Source of the DNA: Roseivirga sp.
GTDB lineage: Bacteria; Bacteroidota; Bacteroidia; Cytophagales; Cyclobacteriaceae
Length of the DNA stretch: 64,000 bases
Direction: 5' to 3'
Assembly: GCA_021404565.1 (NCBI GenBank)
Contig: JAAWWF010000001.1
Span: forward strand, 248,001-312,000
Shown here: one piece after another, positions 43,721 to 51,686 of the stretch
How the letters are laid out: each line of letters opens with the position of its first letter
Numbering within the stretch: position 1 is the stretch's first letter
Notes under the pieces: model-generated
Seen by the model: only the letters and a program-made list of their open reading frames with translations
Database searches by the model: none
Told to the model about the DNA's origin: nothing
Made by a program: the position numbers and the translations under genes

Positions 43721-44572
43721 ATGGGATATATGGGTTTTGGTATGAGAAAGGAGGTTTATAAACGTAAACCTAAAAAAGCCTTCAAGAAAGTAAAGGCGGC
43801 CTATACCGCAACCCCAAAAGAAGCCAGTCAAGCCAGTTATAATGCCTCAAAAGCCTATCAGGACATAAGGTTCAGGCCTGCTTACAAACGTCTTTGGTTT
43901 TGGCTCATACTGATTTTGGCGATGGCCAGCGCTGTCTACCTTTACCTTGAGGACACAGTGTTTTCAGAAGCCAGGTGGCAGGAACGAATAGCCCAATTTG
44001 AAGAAACAGGTATTGCTGACCTGTACTTTGAAGATCAGACAACCCTTGACAGCCTGGTGAATTTCGTAAAGCAAAAACAGGGAAAAGTTGCTCATATAGG
44101 TACCTCTTACCATGGAGATATGCTTCTTAGCATACGATCAGCCAACTACCACACCTTATCTAAGGGACAACGAAAGGAAGATCATCATAAGTCTCGGGGT
44201 ATGTCTGTCAATGAAATTCTCGAACCCGAAGTGATAGACGGCAAGCTCTTATACCACATTAATGACTACAAGAAGGTTTATGACCTGTATTGGTCATATG
44301 ATCTGGCAGTCAATAACGTTCGTGATGTCAACACTACCTTTTTAGCGCATCTTAGAACTGAATATTCCGTGTTGGATGACATGCTTAGGAAAGCAACCAA
44401 AACGGGTTATCAGTTGCAGGAACTGGAACATGGCGTTATAGCCAATTTCAGGAGGTTAGGACGTGGATATCTTTTTGCCTTTACCGATAGTCCTGATTCG
44501 TTGAATACAAGAAGCAAGCTAACTGCCATAACTACAGGAGTGTATTGGGCAGACGGTCCTTACGGTTGGTAA
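43721..44572 (+). CDS. Single-pass membrane protein, first of a paralogous pair
   Basis: 283 residues. A basic N-terminus (MGYMGFGMRKEVYKRKPKKA) is followed by one transmembrane helix at 59-76 (WFWLILILAMASAVYLYL) and a 200-residue domain, probably on the outer side of the membrane. It is a paralogue of the next gene: both start MxxMGxxMRK and share EPEVIDGKLLYHI / EPEIINGALRV, VRDVNTTFLAHL / LRDINTTIIAHL and the pattern YDLYWSYDL / YPDFWSYNL. No known family recognised. Confidence 0.75.
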   Translation: MGYMGFGMRKEVYKRKPKKAFKKVKAAYTATPKEASQASYNASKAYQDIRFRPAYKRLWFWLILILAMASAVYLYLEDTVFSEARWQERIAQFEETGIADLYFEDQTTLDSLVNFVKQKQGKVAHIGTSYHGDMLLSIRSANYHTLSKGQRKEDHHKSRGMSVNEILEPEVIDGKLLYHINDYKKVYDLYWSYDLAVNNVRDVNTTFLAHLRTEYSVLDDMLRKATKTGYQLQELEHGVIANFRRLGRGYLFAFTDSPDSLNTRSKLTAITTGVYWADGPYGW

Positions 44573-44611
44573 TTGATACAATACTGGCCAGACTCAAACA
44601 GAAAAGCGGAT

Positions 44612-45469
44612 ATGGACACAATGGGATGGTATATGCGAAAGAGAAGCCGGAAGAGGAAAACTCCGGGTGCCTTTGAGAAACTCAAGCATCTCAACACCCA
44701 CAAAACCCAAGGACTCGAAGGCTTACCTGAAGCGTTTACCGTAGATTCTGGTAAGGTTAGGAAAAGACCTCTTTACCTGACTAAATACTTCTGGTATCCA
44801 TTTATCTCTGTCGTTGTTGCTTTGGCAATCGCATTCGACCTGAGCACGCACAGTTTCTCAAACTCCGTGTTTTTTGGATGGATGGTGGCTGATGATGATA
44901 CTCACGAGTTGGATGAGTATTATGAAGAGCATAAGGCTGGTATGGATAGTGTTTTTCGATTTATTCAAAAAAGGAATGGCAAGCTGGCCGGAATCAGGCT
45001 TAACCAGGAAGGGATCCTGCTGAAGCTCCGGTCTGAAGACTATGAAGAAGTGGGAAAAGGCGTGAATCCGTACTTTTATCACCGTAACTCTACCGATTTT
45101 CATACCAGATATGAGCCTGAAATCATTAATGGAGCTCTAAGGGTAGACACTTATGGCAAGCACAGACTCTATCCTGATTTTTGGTCGTACAATCTGGAGG
45201 CAGCTCGTTTAAGAGATATTAATACCACCATCATCGCCCATTTGGAAACCAGCTATACGGAACTTCATTCCATACTGACCATTCTGGCAAGAGAACATTA
45301 TGAAGTGAATTTGCTCAAAAACACACCTGCTACCTCTTTGCAATTTCATGCCTCTAACTATGAAATTATCATGAGTGACCAGCCTGATAGGCCTGGACAG
45401 GACCCAGGGGTACAGATTGTCGCCAAGTCTCGTTTTTCAGATTTAGCAAAGCAAAGTGGCAGAGAGTAA
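44612..45469 (+). CDS. Single-pass membrane protein, second of a paralogous pair
   Basis: 285 residues from the ATG at 44612. An in-frame TTG at 44573 would add 13 residues, but the chosen start aligns MDTMGWYMRKRSRKRKTPGA with the start of the paralogue. One helix at about 58-77 (TKYFWYPFISVVVALAIAF), then the same outer domain as its neighbour. The two genes are 39 bp apart and likely co-transcribed. Its 3' end faces the TPR protein gene with a 17-bp gap. Confidence 0.72.
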   Translation: MDTMGWYMRKRSRKRKTPGAFEKLKHLNTHKTQGLEGLPEAFTVDSGKVRKRPLYLTKYFWYPFISVVVALAIAFDLSTHSFSNSVFFGWMVADDDTHELDEYYEEHKAGMDSVFRFIQKRNGKLAGIRLNQEGILLKLRSEDYEEVGKGVNPYFYHRNSTDFHTRYEPEIINGALRVDTYGKHRLYPDFWSYNLEAARLRDINTTIIAHLETSYTELHSILTILAREHYEVNLLKNTPATSLQFHASNYEIIMSDQPDRPGQDPGVQIVAKSRFSDLAKQSGRE

Positions 45470-45486
45470 GAATCCGGAAAAAGACC

Positions 45487-46131
45487 TTACTTACAATACT
45501 GGCTCAGGTACTGATTTACCTGTTTGCTCCCCAGCTCACTGGCCTTGCGCCAGTCCTGACAGGACTTTGTATTGTCCTTCAGGTTATAGTAGCAAAAGCC
45601 TCTGTTTACCAGGGCTGAAGTGCTTTCCGGCCTTAGCTTCAGTGCTTCCGTGAAATCAGCCAGGGCCTCTTCATTTTTGTGCTTTTTTACATAGCTGCTA
45701 CCCCGGCTAAAGAAATAGAAGTAGCGAAATTCAGAATCTTCAGGGCTGTACTCGATGGCTTTGGTGTACTCGGCAATTGCATCATCAAACCTCGAACCTT
45801 TTTGGTAAATTTTACCCAGGTAATAGGCCAACTCCTCGTCTTCCAGCGATATCTTCTGAGCAGCCTTCAGGTTCTCAATCTTTTTGGCAGAACTTGCCCC
45901 TTTCCCCTCATAGGCCTTATGCTTTACTATGTATGCTTCTCTGTAAATGGAAGCGGCTTCCAGCGCCTGATCACAGACTTCAATCGCCTTATCGTAATCT
46001 TCCTTGTCCAACAACTTCTGTGCCTGCTCAGTAAGTCCAGTAGCCGTAAATACCAGCTGTTTTTTACCTTCCTGGGCCCATAGACTTACACTCAAAAAGA
46101 TAGAGGATATCAGAACAATAGTTTTTCGCAT
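45487..46131 (-). CDS. Secreted TPR protein
   Basis: 214 residues. Signal peptide (about 1-19, SSIFLSVSLWAQ) and four or so TPR units (DYDKAIEVCDQALEAASIYR, RFDDAIAEYTKAIEYSPEDS, EEALADFTEALKLRPESTSA, ALVNRGFCYYNLKD). A periplasmic protein-interaction scaffold by family; partner unknown. Single gene on the minus strand. Confidence 0.82.
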   Translation of the reverse strand: MRKTIVLISSIFLSVSLWAQEGKKQLVFTATGLTEQAQKLLDKEDYDKAIEVCDQALEAASIYREAYIVKHKAYEGKGASSAKKIENLKAAQKISLEDEELAYYLGKIYQKGSRFDDAIAEYTKAIEYSPEDSEFRYFYFFSRGSSYVKKHKNEEALADFTEALKLRPESTSALVNRGFCYYNLKDNTKSCQDWRKASELGSKQVNQYLSQYCK

Positions 46132-46550
46132 AGCCGGGTAAGATCAGTTGACCACAACTAAGATATCATTAAACCCTGAATAGAACTAAAGATTTAGTAC
46201 AAAAAAACTTCCCCGGAAGTCTATCGATCCAAAACGGACTAATGTTTTTCATCATTCAGCTCATCGCTCCGGTTAATCTGCTACAAACCAGATCAATAGA
46301 ATCAAATGACTTACAGACGACCTTTCCTTTGTAGCTGGCAAGACAAGTCTGATTTTTTTGCGCGGGTAGCTTTCTTTTATGAGCCGTTATTGTAGTAGAT
46401 AAGTAACCAAGTCCACTCTGATTGACCAAAACGCCTAATCAATGATGGTAAACTCGCTGAAATGCTTTGTACTTACCCCTGGAAACTGCAGGCCTGCATT
46501 GACATATTAGTACAACGAACGGATTGATCAACCCAACAAGGAAGCACAAA
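46132..46550. other. Gene-free spacer of 419 bp with an orphan terminator
   Basis: Divergent spacer between the TPR protein and DUF3179 genes. It contains an intrinsic-terminator-like hairpin on the minus strand at 46200-46220 that has no coding gene upstream of it. No other feature was recognised. Confidence 0.5.
46200..46220 (-). terminator. Orphan intrinsic terminator on the minus strand
   Basis: On the minus strand ACTTC and GAAGT pair around a CGGG loop and are followed by a run of seven T. It would end a transcript coming from the 46220-46550 spacer, where no gene is seen. Confidence 0.4.
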
Positions 46551-47615
46551 ATGAAAAGTCGTAATGCAAAAATTTTCACAATCATCTGTATGAGCCTGTT
46601 GACCCTGGCCTGTAATGACTCAGCCCCAAGCATACTGGACCTGGAGGGTGACTGGTTGATTCCACGAAACGAGGTACTTACAGGAGCCGTTACGGATGCG
46701 ATTCCGGCACTGACAGATCCTGAGATGGTGCCGGTAGAAGATGGAGCTTACATAGCTGACAACGAGTTGGTGGTCGGTTATGTCAATGGTACAGATGCCC
46801 GGGCTTACCCTCATAAAATACTCGACTGGCATGAAATCATTAACGATAATGTGAGCGGTCGTGAAATTGCCATCACCCATTGCCCCCTTACCAGAACCTC
46901 TGTAGGCTGGGAAAGAGAGTACAATGGCGTCAGCACTACCTTTGGCGTATCCGGTCTGCTTTATCAAACCAACCTGATGCCCTATGATCGTACCACGCGA
47001 AGCATCTGGAGTCAGCAGGCACTACAATCGGTCAACGGGGCCAACATCGGCACTCAGGCTGAGATCTTTCATGTAGTAGAAACCACCTGGGGCACCTGGA
47101 AAAGGCTCTACCCCAATACTACAGTTGTATCTCTCAATACCGGTCATGATCGGGATTATCAGCGATACCCATACGGGGATTATCGCAGCGCACCCGGCCT
47201 GCTCTTCAGAGTAAACGTGACTGATAGTCGTCTTCCTCAAAAAGAACGGGTACTGGGGATCATCGAAAATCAGGAAGTAAAGGTGTACCAATTCAAATTC
47301 TTCGAAGAAGATCAGATTATCACCGACACCTTTAATGGGGCAAACTTTACCATTATTGGCAGTAAAGACAGCAACATTCTTATGGCCTTTAAAGAGAAGC
47401 AAATTGATGGTGAGGTGTTGGCTTTTGAGCTTATCAATTCATTTGGAAATCCGGTGATCATGCAGGATCAGCTCGGTAATCAATGGAATATATTCGGTAT
47501 GGCAGTCTCAGGACCGAATACGGGGGAACAGCTAGAAATGGCCAATGCTTTTGTAGGAATGTTCTTCTCCTGGGCTCCATTCTACGGATTACCGGAGATT
47601 TACGAGACTGATTAA
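46551..47615 (+). CDS. DUF3179-domain lipoprotein
   Basis: 354 residues from the ATG at 46551, which gives MKSRNAKIFTIICMSLLTLAC, a lipoprotein signal (lipobox LTLAC); AAGGAAG 7 bases upstream is a fair ribosome site. The domain text ARAYPHKILDWHEIINDNVS, then ITHCPLTRTSVGW, is the DUF3179 signature, with its conserved histidine/cysteine pairs (WHE, HCPL). A HDRDYQRYPYGDYR region follows. The function of the family is unknown; the H and C residues suggest metal or heme binding (inference). It ends in a strong bidirectional terminator. Confidence 0.88.
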   Translation: MKSRNAKIFTIICMSLLTLACNDSAPSILDLEGDWLIPRNEVLTGAVTDAIPALTDPEMVPVEDGAYIADNELVVGYVNGTDARAYPHKILDWHEIINDNVSGREIAITHCPLTRTSVGWEREYNGVSTTFGVSGLLYQTNLMPYDRTTRSIWSQQALQSVNGANIGTQAEIFHVVETTWGTWKRLYPNTTVVSLNTGHDRDYQRYPYGDYRSAPGLLFRVNVTDSRLPQKERVLGIIENQEVKVYQFKFFEEDQIITDTFNGANFTIIGSKDSNILMAFKEKQIDGEVLAFELINSFGNPVIMQDQLGNQWNIFGMAVSGPNTGEQLEMANAFVGMFFSWAPFYGLPEIYETD

Positions 47616-47625
47616 ATAGTCATAA

Positions 47626-47659
47626 AAAATGCCGGTCCCTCTTGAGAAGCCGGCATTTT
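47626..47659. terminator. Bidirectional intrinsic terminator
   Basis: AAAATGCCGG and CCGGCATTTT form a perfect 10-bp stem with a 14-base loop, with T-rich ends on both strands. It sits between the convergent DUF3179 and DUF6249-like genes and can serve both. Confidence 0.8.
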
Positions 47660-47701
47660 GTGAAATAAATTTGCCTAATTAGCCCGGAGGCAATCAACAA
47701 T

Positions 47702-48064
47702 TTATTTATCATCCTCCTTTTGGATCTCTCTACGCATAAACACGAAGTAGATAAGAAAGCCTAAAGAGGCAGCCGTAATGACAATACCAAAGGCCATGCT
47801 CGATTCATAGTAGAACCTGCCATATTCGATCAACATCAGGCCTATTCCTGAGAAGAAAAGAATAAGACCCCATTTGAGTGAGCTGTAAAAGCTCTGTTTT
47901 GATCCTTCTTTCAAAAGTTCCATTGATTTTTCGTCCACCAGGCCAGCGTCTATCATACGTTTTCTGAGCCTGTAGCCGGTGATGGCTTTAATAATTGCTA
48001 TTGTGGTAAATCCTGTGAAGCTAAATACAACCACCTGCATCAGCACGATATCCATTCCGTCCAT
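47702..48064 (-). CDS. Small DUF6249-like membrane protein
   Basis: 120 residues with three hydrophobic helices (about 8-27, 63-81, 87-108) and a cytoplasmic segment RLRKRMIDAGLVDEKSMELL between the first two. This matches DUF6249 membrane proteins as I recall them, which often lie next to ECF sigma factor genes in Bacteroidota. It is divergent from the sigma factor gene here (152-bp spacer), so a link to that system is plausible but not shown. Confidence 0.6.
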   Translation of the reverse strand: MDGMDIVLMQVVVFSFTGFTTIAIIKAITGYRLRKRMIDAGLVDEKSMELLKEGSKQSFYSSLKWGLILFFSGIGLMLIEYGRFYYESSMAFGIVITAASLGFLIYFVFMRREIQKEDDK

Positions 48065-48216
48065 AACGTGATTTTTTCAATTGTTATGCCCCTTGAGACA
48101 CAGACTCATTTTGAGATGTTGCAGCAAAATCTGAAATTTTATCGAAATTGTTGCAAATGCATTTTTTTAATACAAATCGGCAACCCTTGCTGAAACTTTT
48201 GTGTCACACCTAACTC

Positions 48217-48777
48217 ATGGATGATCAGTCGCTGGTAAGGAGCATCTTAAATGGTAACACACAGGCATTTTCTTTTCTGATCAGGAAATATGAAAAGCTC
48301 GTATACCATATGGTGCAAAAACTGGTGAATGATGAACCAAGTGTGGAAGAGCTGGCCCAGGATGTATTTATGAAGGTCCATGATAAACTTCCTGGTTTTC
48401 GTTTTGAAAGTAAGCTTTCTACCTGGATCGCTACGATCGCTTACCGTCACACGGTTAATCATCTGAGAAAATCAAAGCGTATGGTGTATAAAGAGTTAGA
48501 AGAAGCGAGTGAGGAAAGGTTTTTCATTACTGAAGAAACCCCTGCTCAGATTTATGAATCGCAGGACACCGGCAAATATGTGCAGGAGCATATTCAAAAG
48601 CTTCCGGCACACTATAGAAATATACTGTACCTCTACCACATTGAGGAGATGACCTACCCTGAGATAGTAGAGATAACCGGGCTACCGGTAGGCACTGTAA
48701 AGAATTACCTTTTCAGGGCAAGGAAGCTTTTAAAGGAGCAATTGAGTAAATTTGTAAAACAAGAGGAGCTGTTATGA
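48217..48777 (+). CDS. ECF RNA polymerase sigma factor
   Basis: 186 residues. Region 2 at about 15-85 (AFSFLIRKYEKLVYHMVQKL, then VEELAQDVFMKVHDKL) and region 4 at about 130-175 (LPAHYRNILYLYHIEEMTYP, then EIVEITGLPVGTVKNYLFRA) are both clear. It should direct transcription of envelope-response genes. Its stop overlaps the start of the next gene (ATGA), which looks like its membrane anti-sigma partner. Confidence 0.93.
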   Translation: MDDQSLVRSILNGNTQAFSFLIRKYEKLVYHMVQKLVNDEPSVEELAQDVFMKVHDKLPGFRFESKLSTWIATIAYRHTVNHLRKSKRMVYKELEEASEERFFITEETPAQIYESQDTGKYVQEHIQKLPAHYRNILYLYHIEEMTYPEIVEITGLPVGTVKNYLFRARKLLKEQLSKFVKQEELL

Positions 48778-49181
48778 ATATTGACAAGGAACTTCGGGAC
48801 CAACAGGCTTTTGATGAAACACCATTTTCAGAAGAAGACAAAAAGCTTTATTCGCTACTCATAAGCGAGTTGGATAAGGATTCGGAAATTGATATAAAGC
48901 CCTCATTTTCTGCCGAGATCATCAGAAAGCTCGAGGCTAAGAAAAGGAAAGAAGCCCTCTGGGAATTTCTCCTTTTCTCTTCGGCCATAGCAGGGGTGAT
49001 CTTCCTGACCATTGCTGCCATCTCCTTTGTGGGGAATGAAACCTCAAAACAATTGGACCTTTTTCAAGACAGTCCCGTTGGCCCTGTCATTGCACTAGTC
49101 GTTCTGATAATTATCTTTCAGGTATTGGATAAGAAATACCTCCGAGACACGCGCATCAAGGGGCGTCTGAAGCAGAGCTGA
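48774..49181 (+). CDS. Probable membrane anti-sigma factor
   Basis: 135 residues. An N-terminal cytoplasmic part of about 60 residues (EEDKKLYSLLISELDKDSEI) could bind the sigma factor; two helices follow at about 64-85 and 102-119. There is no classic ZAS zinc motif. The call rests mainly on the ATGA overlap with the sigma factor gene and the small membrane topology. Its 3' end overlaps the convergent MpaB-like gene by 26 bases. Confidence 0.65.
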   Translation: MNIDKELRDQQAFDETPFSEEDKKLYSLLISELDKDSEIDIKPSFSAEIIRKLEAKKRKEALWEFLLFSSAIAGVIFLTIAAISFVGNETSKQLDLFQDSPVGPVIALVVLIIIFQVLDKKYLRDTRIKGRLKQS

Positions 49182-50259
49182 ACGCCCGGGGCAATCCAAA
49201 TGCTTCTTCACCTTCCTTACCTTCCTTTTGCTGGGAGAAGCGCTTAAGTGAGCTCACATAAGTATCAGGTTTATTCAGGAAGACATTTCTTAGTTTGATG
49301 AATTTAGGAATCGGCCGAAAGAGCCTTTGCTTCAGTACATCCACTTCCAGACCAAGCAAGTTTGCCACGGTTTCTCCTAATAAAAAATGTGAAAAAGCTC
49401 TGCCCTTTCCTTCAAGCTCTGTGCCCCTGGTTGCCTGATCGAAGTAACTCATCAGGGCATTCGTTAAATTGATACCAGCTTCCGATTTTCTGAACTGCCG
49501 TTTGCGAATTTTGCGTTCGAGTACGTTGGCTGCCTTCATCGATTCCGGCAGTAACTCTTCTCTCAGCCCCAGCAGTTTCCCCACCAGGCTCCAGTACCTG
49601 ATATAAGCCAGGCTTTCCTCTCCACTCATATGTCTCGCCATGTTGCGAAGGCCACGCATAGGTATCAGCGAAAACGACAAATTAGTTCCGGCAAGATCTT
49701 CCTGATTGATGGGCCTTCCGAAGGTGTCAGACCAGGATTTATCCTGCGCCACATAGTAGCGGATAGTTGCGTGCATCAGGCGAACTTTCAATATAGAAGC
49801 CAGTCCTTTTCCATTAGCACCGAAAGCATTTGGAGCCATTACATCCAAGACAAATTCGGCTGTCTCCAACAATCTTTTTTCAGGCTCTTCTTTGATTAGT
49901 TTCGAGCGTATCAGCACCTCTGCACCATTAGCTGCGGCATAGCAATATGGCAAGGACAAAAAGCCCAGTAGCAACATCAGATCGGAGCTGTTTTTAGCGA
50001 AAAACTCTTGACCTTTCTTCTGCAATTCCCGATCAGCTAAATCAGTATTTCTAAACACATGCTGCCACAGATTCCGGAAAGAATCAGCAGCACTTTCTGT
50101 GGGTTCATATCGGTTATCAGAAACTGCCACCAGTAACTTTTCAAGTTCGTTTTTTCGGTCAGGGAAGTAAAAGGCGATCACCTGATCGCCCAGGTCGTCC
50201 TGAATATTCCGTGAGTGATCCAGTAATTCATTGGTGTAAGAAATCTCTGTCATTGCCAT
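49156..50259 (-). CDS. MpaB-family (DUF2236) oxygenase-like protein
   Basis: 367 residues. The conserved block VRLMHATIRYYVAQD, then GRPINQEDLAGTNLSFSLIP, is the core of the DUF2236/MpaB family, which includes latex-clearing heme oxygenases. H in LMHATIR and H in ARHMSGEES are candidate heme ligands. The enzyme class is oxidative by family, but no substrate can be named. ATG at 50259, or in-frame two codons later. A 17-bp palindrome lies 78 bp upstream. Confidence 0.82.
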   Translation of the reverse strand: MAMTEISYTNELLDHSRNIQDDLGDQVIAFYFPDRKNELEKLLVAVSDNRYEPTESAADSFRNLWQHVFRNTDLADRELQKKGQEFFAKNSSDLMLLLGFLSLPYCYAAANGAEVLIRSKLIKEEPEKRLLETAEFVLDVMAPNAFGANGKGLASILKVRLMHATIRYYVAQDKSWSDTFGRPINQEDLAGTNLSFSLIPMRGLRNMARHMSGEESLAYIRYWSLVGKLLGLREELLPESMKAANVLERKIRKRQFRKSEAGINLTNALMSYFDQATRGTELEGKGRAFSHFLLGETVANLLGLEVDVLKQRLFRPIPKFIKLRNVFLNKPDTYVSSLKRFSQQKEGKEGEEAFGLPRAFSSASDAP

Positions 50260-50671
50260 ATCAAACTAACGAGAACTCAAATTGATTTGAAATTTATAAA
50301 CAATAATATCATAGGAGTATTCCTCATTATCCGGTATGCTCAAATTTTGAGCACATATAAGAAAACTACATTTAACTTATTTTAAATCAGATCTTTAATA
50401 ATCAATAATACAACTATTACTTCAATTATTTTTCTCAATTTTGACCTATAGACAATCTATACCTGTCCGAAAACAAATCAACAATCTCCAGGTCACTCTC
50501 AATAAAACCTGACATTTCGTCACCCCATATTAATGTCCCTTATCATTAAACCCTGAGGCTTACAAAACATCTACTGTGTACCATTCCTGCCTCTTGGCCG
50601 TTGAATGGTTGACAAGTTTCATAATTGTCTCTATGTTCGCTCCTCAAATCAAAAATCGAAATTACACGGTC
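50260..50671. other. Gene-free divergent spacer of 412 bp
   Basis: AT-rich spacer between the MpaB-like and propeller-protein genes. It contains the palindrome at 50337-50353; a frame extending the right-hand gene upstream to 50576 has no protein character. No further feature recognised. Confidence 0.5.
50337..50353. promoter_or_regulatory. Palindrome TGCTCAA-ATT-TTGAGCA
   Basis: Perfect 7-bp arms around 3 bases, 78 bp before the start of the MpaB-like gene. Operator-like, but no regulator gene is adjacent. Confidence 0.35.
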
Positions 50672-51547
50672 ATGAAAAGATCTATAATCTTCACCCTGCT
50701 CCTATCCATTTTTGCCGGCTTAAAAATGGAAGCTCAGAACCCGCCCAGTACTGACATTTACATTTTCGATTTGAAGGAGGTAAAGCGAAGGGTTAAGATT
50801 ACAAACCCGTGGAATATCACGAACCGTGATGGCTACGATAATCAGCCCTATTTTTACAATGCAAACGAGGTGCTTTTTACCTCTGCTCAGGCCGATGGGC
50901 AAATGGATATTTTCCACTACAATCTGCTGGACAGCACTTCTGAAAATGTGACCAATACACCTAATACCAGCGAGTACTCTGCGCACATGATTTCGCGTAC
51001 CAAGTCCTTTGTGGTGGTGCGCGTGGAAGAGGATAACAAACAACGCTTGTGGCAGTTTCCGCTGGACGGAAAAGAGTCTCCCAAGCTGATGTTCGAAGAA
51101 CTGGAACCAGTAGGCTATCATGCCTGGGCCAGCACTGAGGTGGCCATGTTTATTTTGGGCGACCCTAACAGCCTGATGCTCTCCAGCACCAAGGTACGCA
51201 ACGATCGTAAGCTGGAAGAAAACATTGGCCCTACCATCAAAACAAGAGGCAGAAATTTCCTGTTCTCTAAAAAAATTGAAAAGGGCAACCAGGAGATCTT
51301 TATGATTGCAGGCCGTGGCGATAAGGTCAGAAGAATGACCGTGACTCCCAGAGATGCCAATGACTGGGCCGTTACACCACAAGGCACCTACCTGGCCAGC
51401 GTGGGAAATAAAATCTGGAAAATCAACCCAACGTTTGACAGTGCCTGGTCCGAGATCCTGGACCTGTCGGACCTCGGGATCGAGAACATTACCCGCATTG
51501 CCGTAAGTGCCGATAACACTAAATTAGGGCTGGTAGTAGACCGTTGA
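50672..51547 (+). CDS. Secreted TolB-like beta-propeller protein
   Basis: 291 residues from the ATG at 50672, which gives MKRSIIFTLLLSIFAGLKMEAQ, a clean signal peptide; the frame upstream to 50576 lacks it. WD40/PD40-like repeats follow: NQPYFYNANEVLFTSAQADG, then IFHYNLLDSTSENVTNTPN and TEVAMFILGDPNSLML. Such propellers bind partner proteins or ligands in the periplasm. The gene ends in its own terminator, so it is separate from the actin/bactofilin operon that follows. Confidence 0.75.
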   Translation: MKRSIIFTLLLSIFAGLKMEAQNPPSTDIYIFDLKEVKRRVKITNPWNITNRDGYDNQPYFYNANEVLFTSAQADGQMDIFHYNLLDSTSENVTNTPNTSEYSAHMISRTKSFVVVRVEEDNKQRLWQFPLDGKESPKLMFEELEPVGYHAWASTEVAMFILGDPNSLMLSSTKVRNDRKLEENIGPTIKTRGRNFLFSKKIEKGNQEIFMIAGRGDKVRRMTVTPRDANDWAVTPQGTYLASVGNKIWKINPTFDSAWSEILDLSDLGIENITRIAVSADNTKLGLVVDR

Positions 51548-51563
51548 GCCCTAATCGGTTTTT
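51523..51563 (+). terminator. Intrinsic terminator after the propeller-protein gene
   Basis: ATTAGGGCT (51523-51531) and AGCCCTAAT (51547-51555) form a perfect 9-bp stem; CGG then TTTTT follows. The stem begins inside the coding region and the stop codon is at the base of the second arm. Confidence 0.6.
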
Positions 51564-51686
51564 AAATACAAAAGTTTTTAAGAAATTCGTCCTGATTTTC
51601 GGCAACCACGCGACAATCAATTCGATTTAGTCGTATTATTGCTTTTATTGCGGTTTCAAAAACGAGCCTAACACAAAGAACCTACT

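Noticed and set aside
51600-51686. A missed N-terminal phosphate-1 exon-like part of the actin gene
   Set aside because: An in-frame TAA lies 18 bases before the ATG and none of the upstream frames contains an actin-like DxG hairpin.
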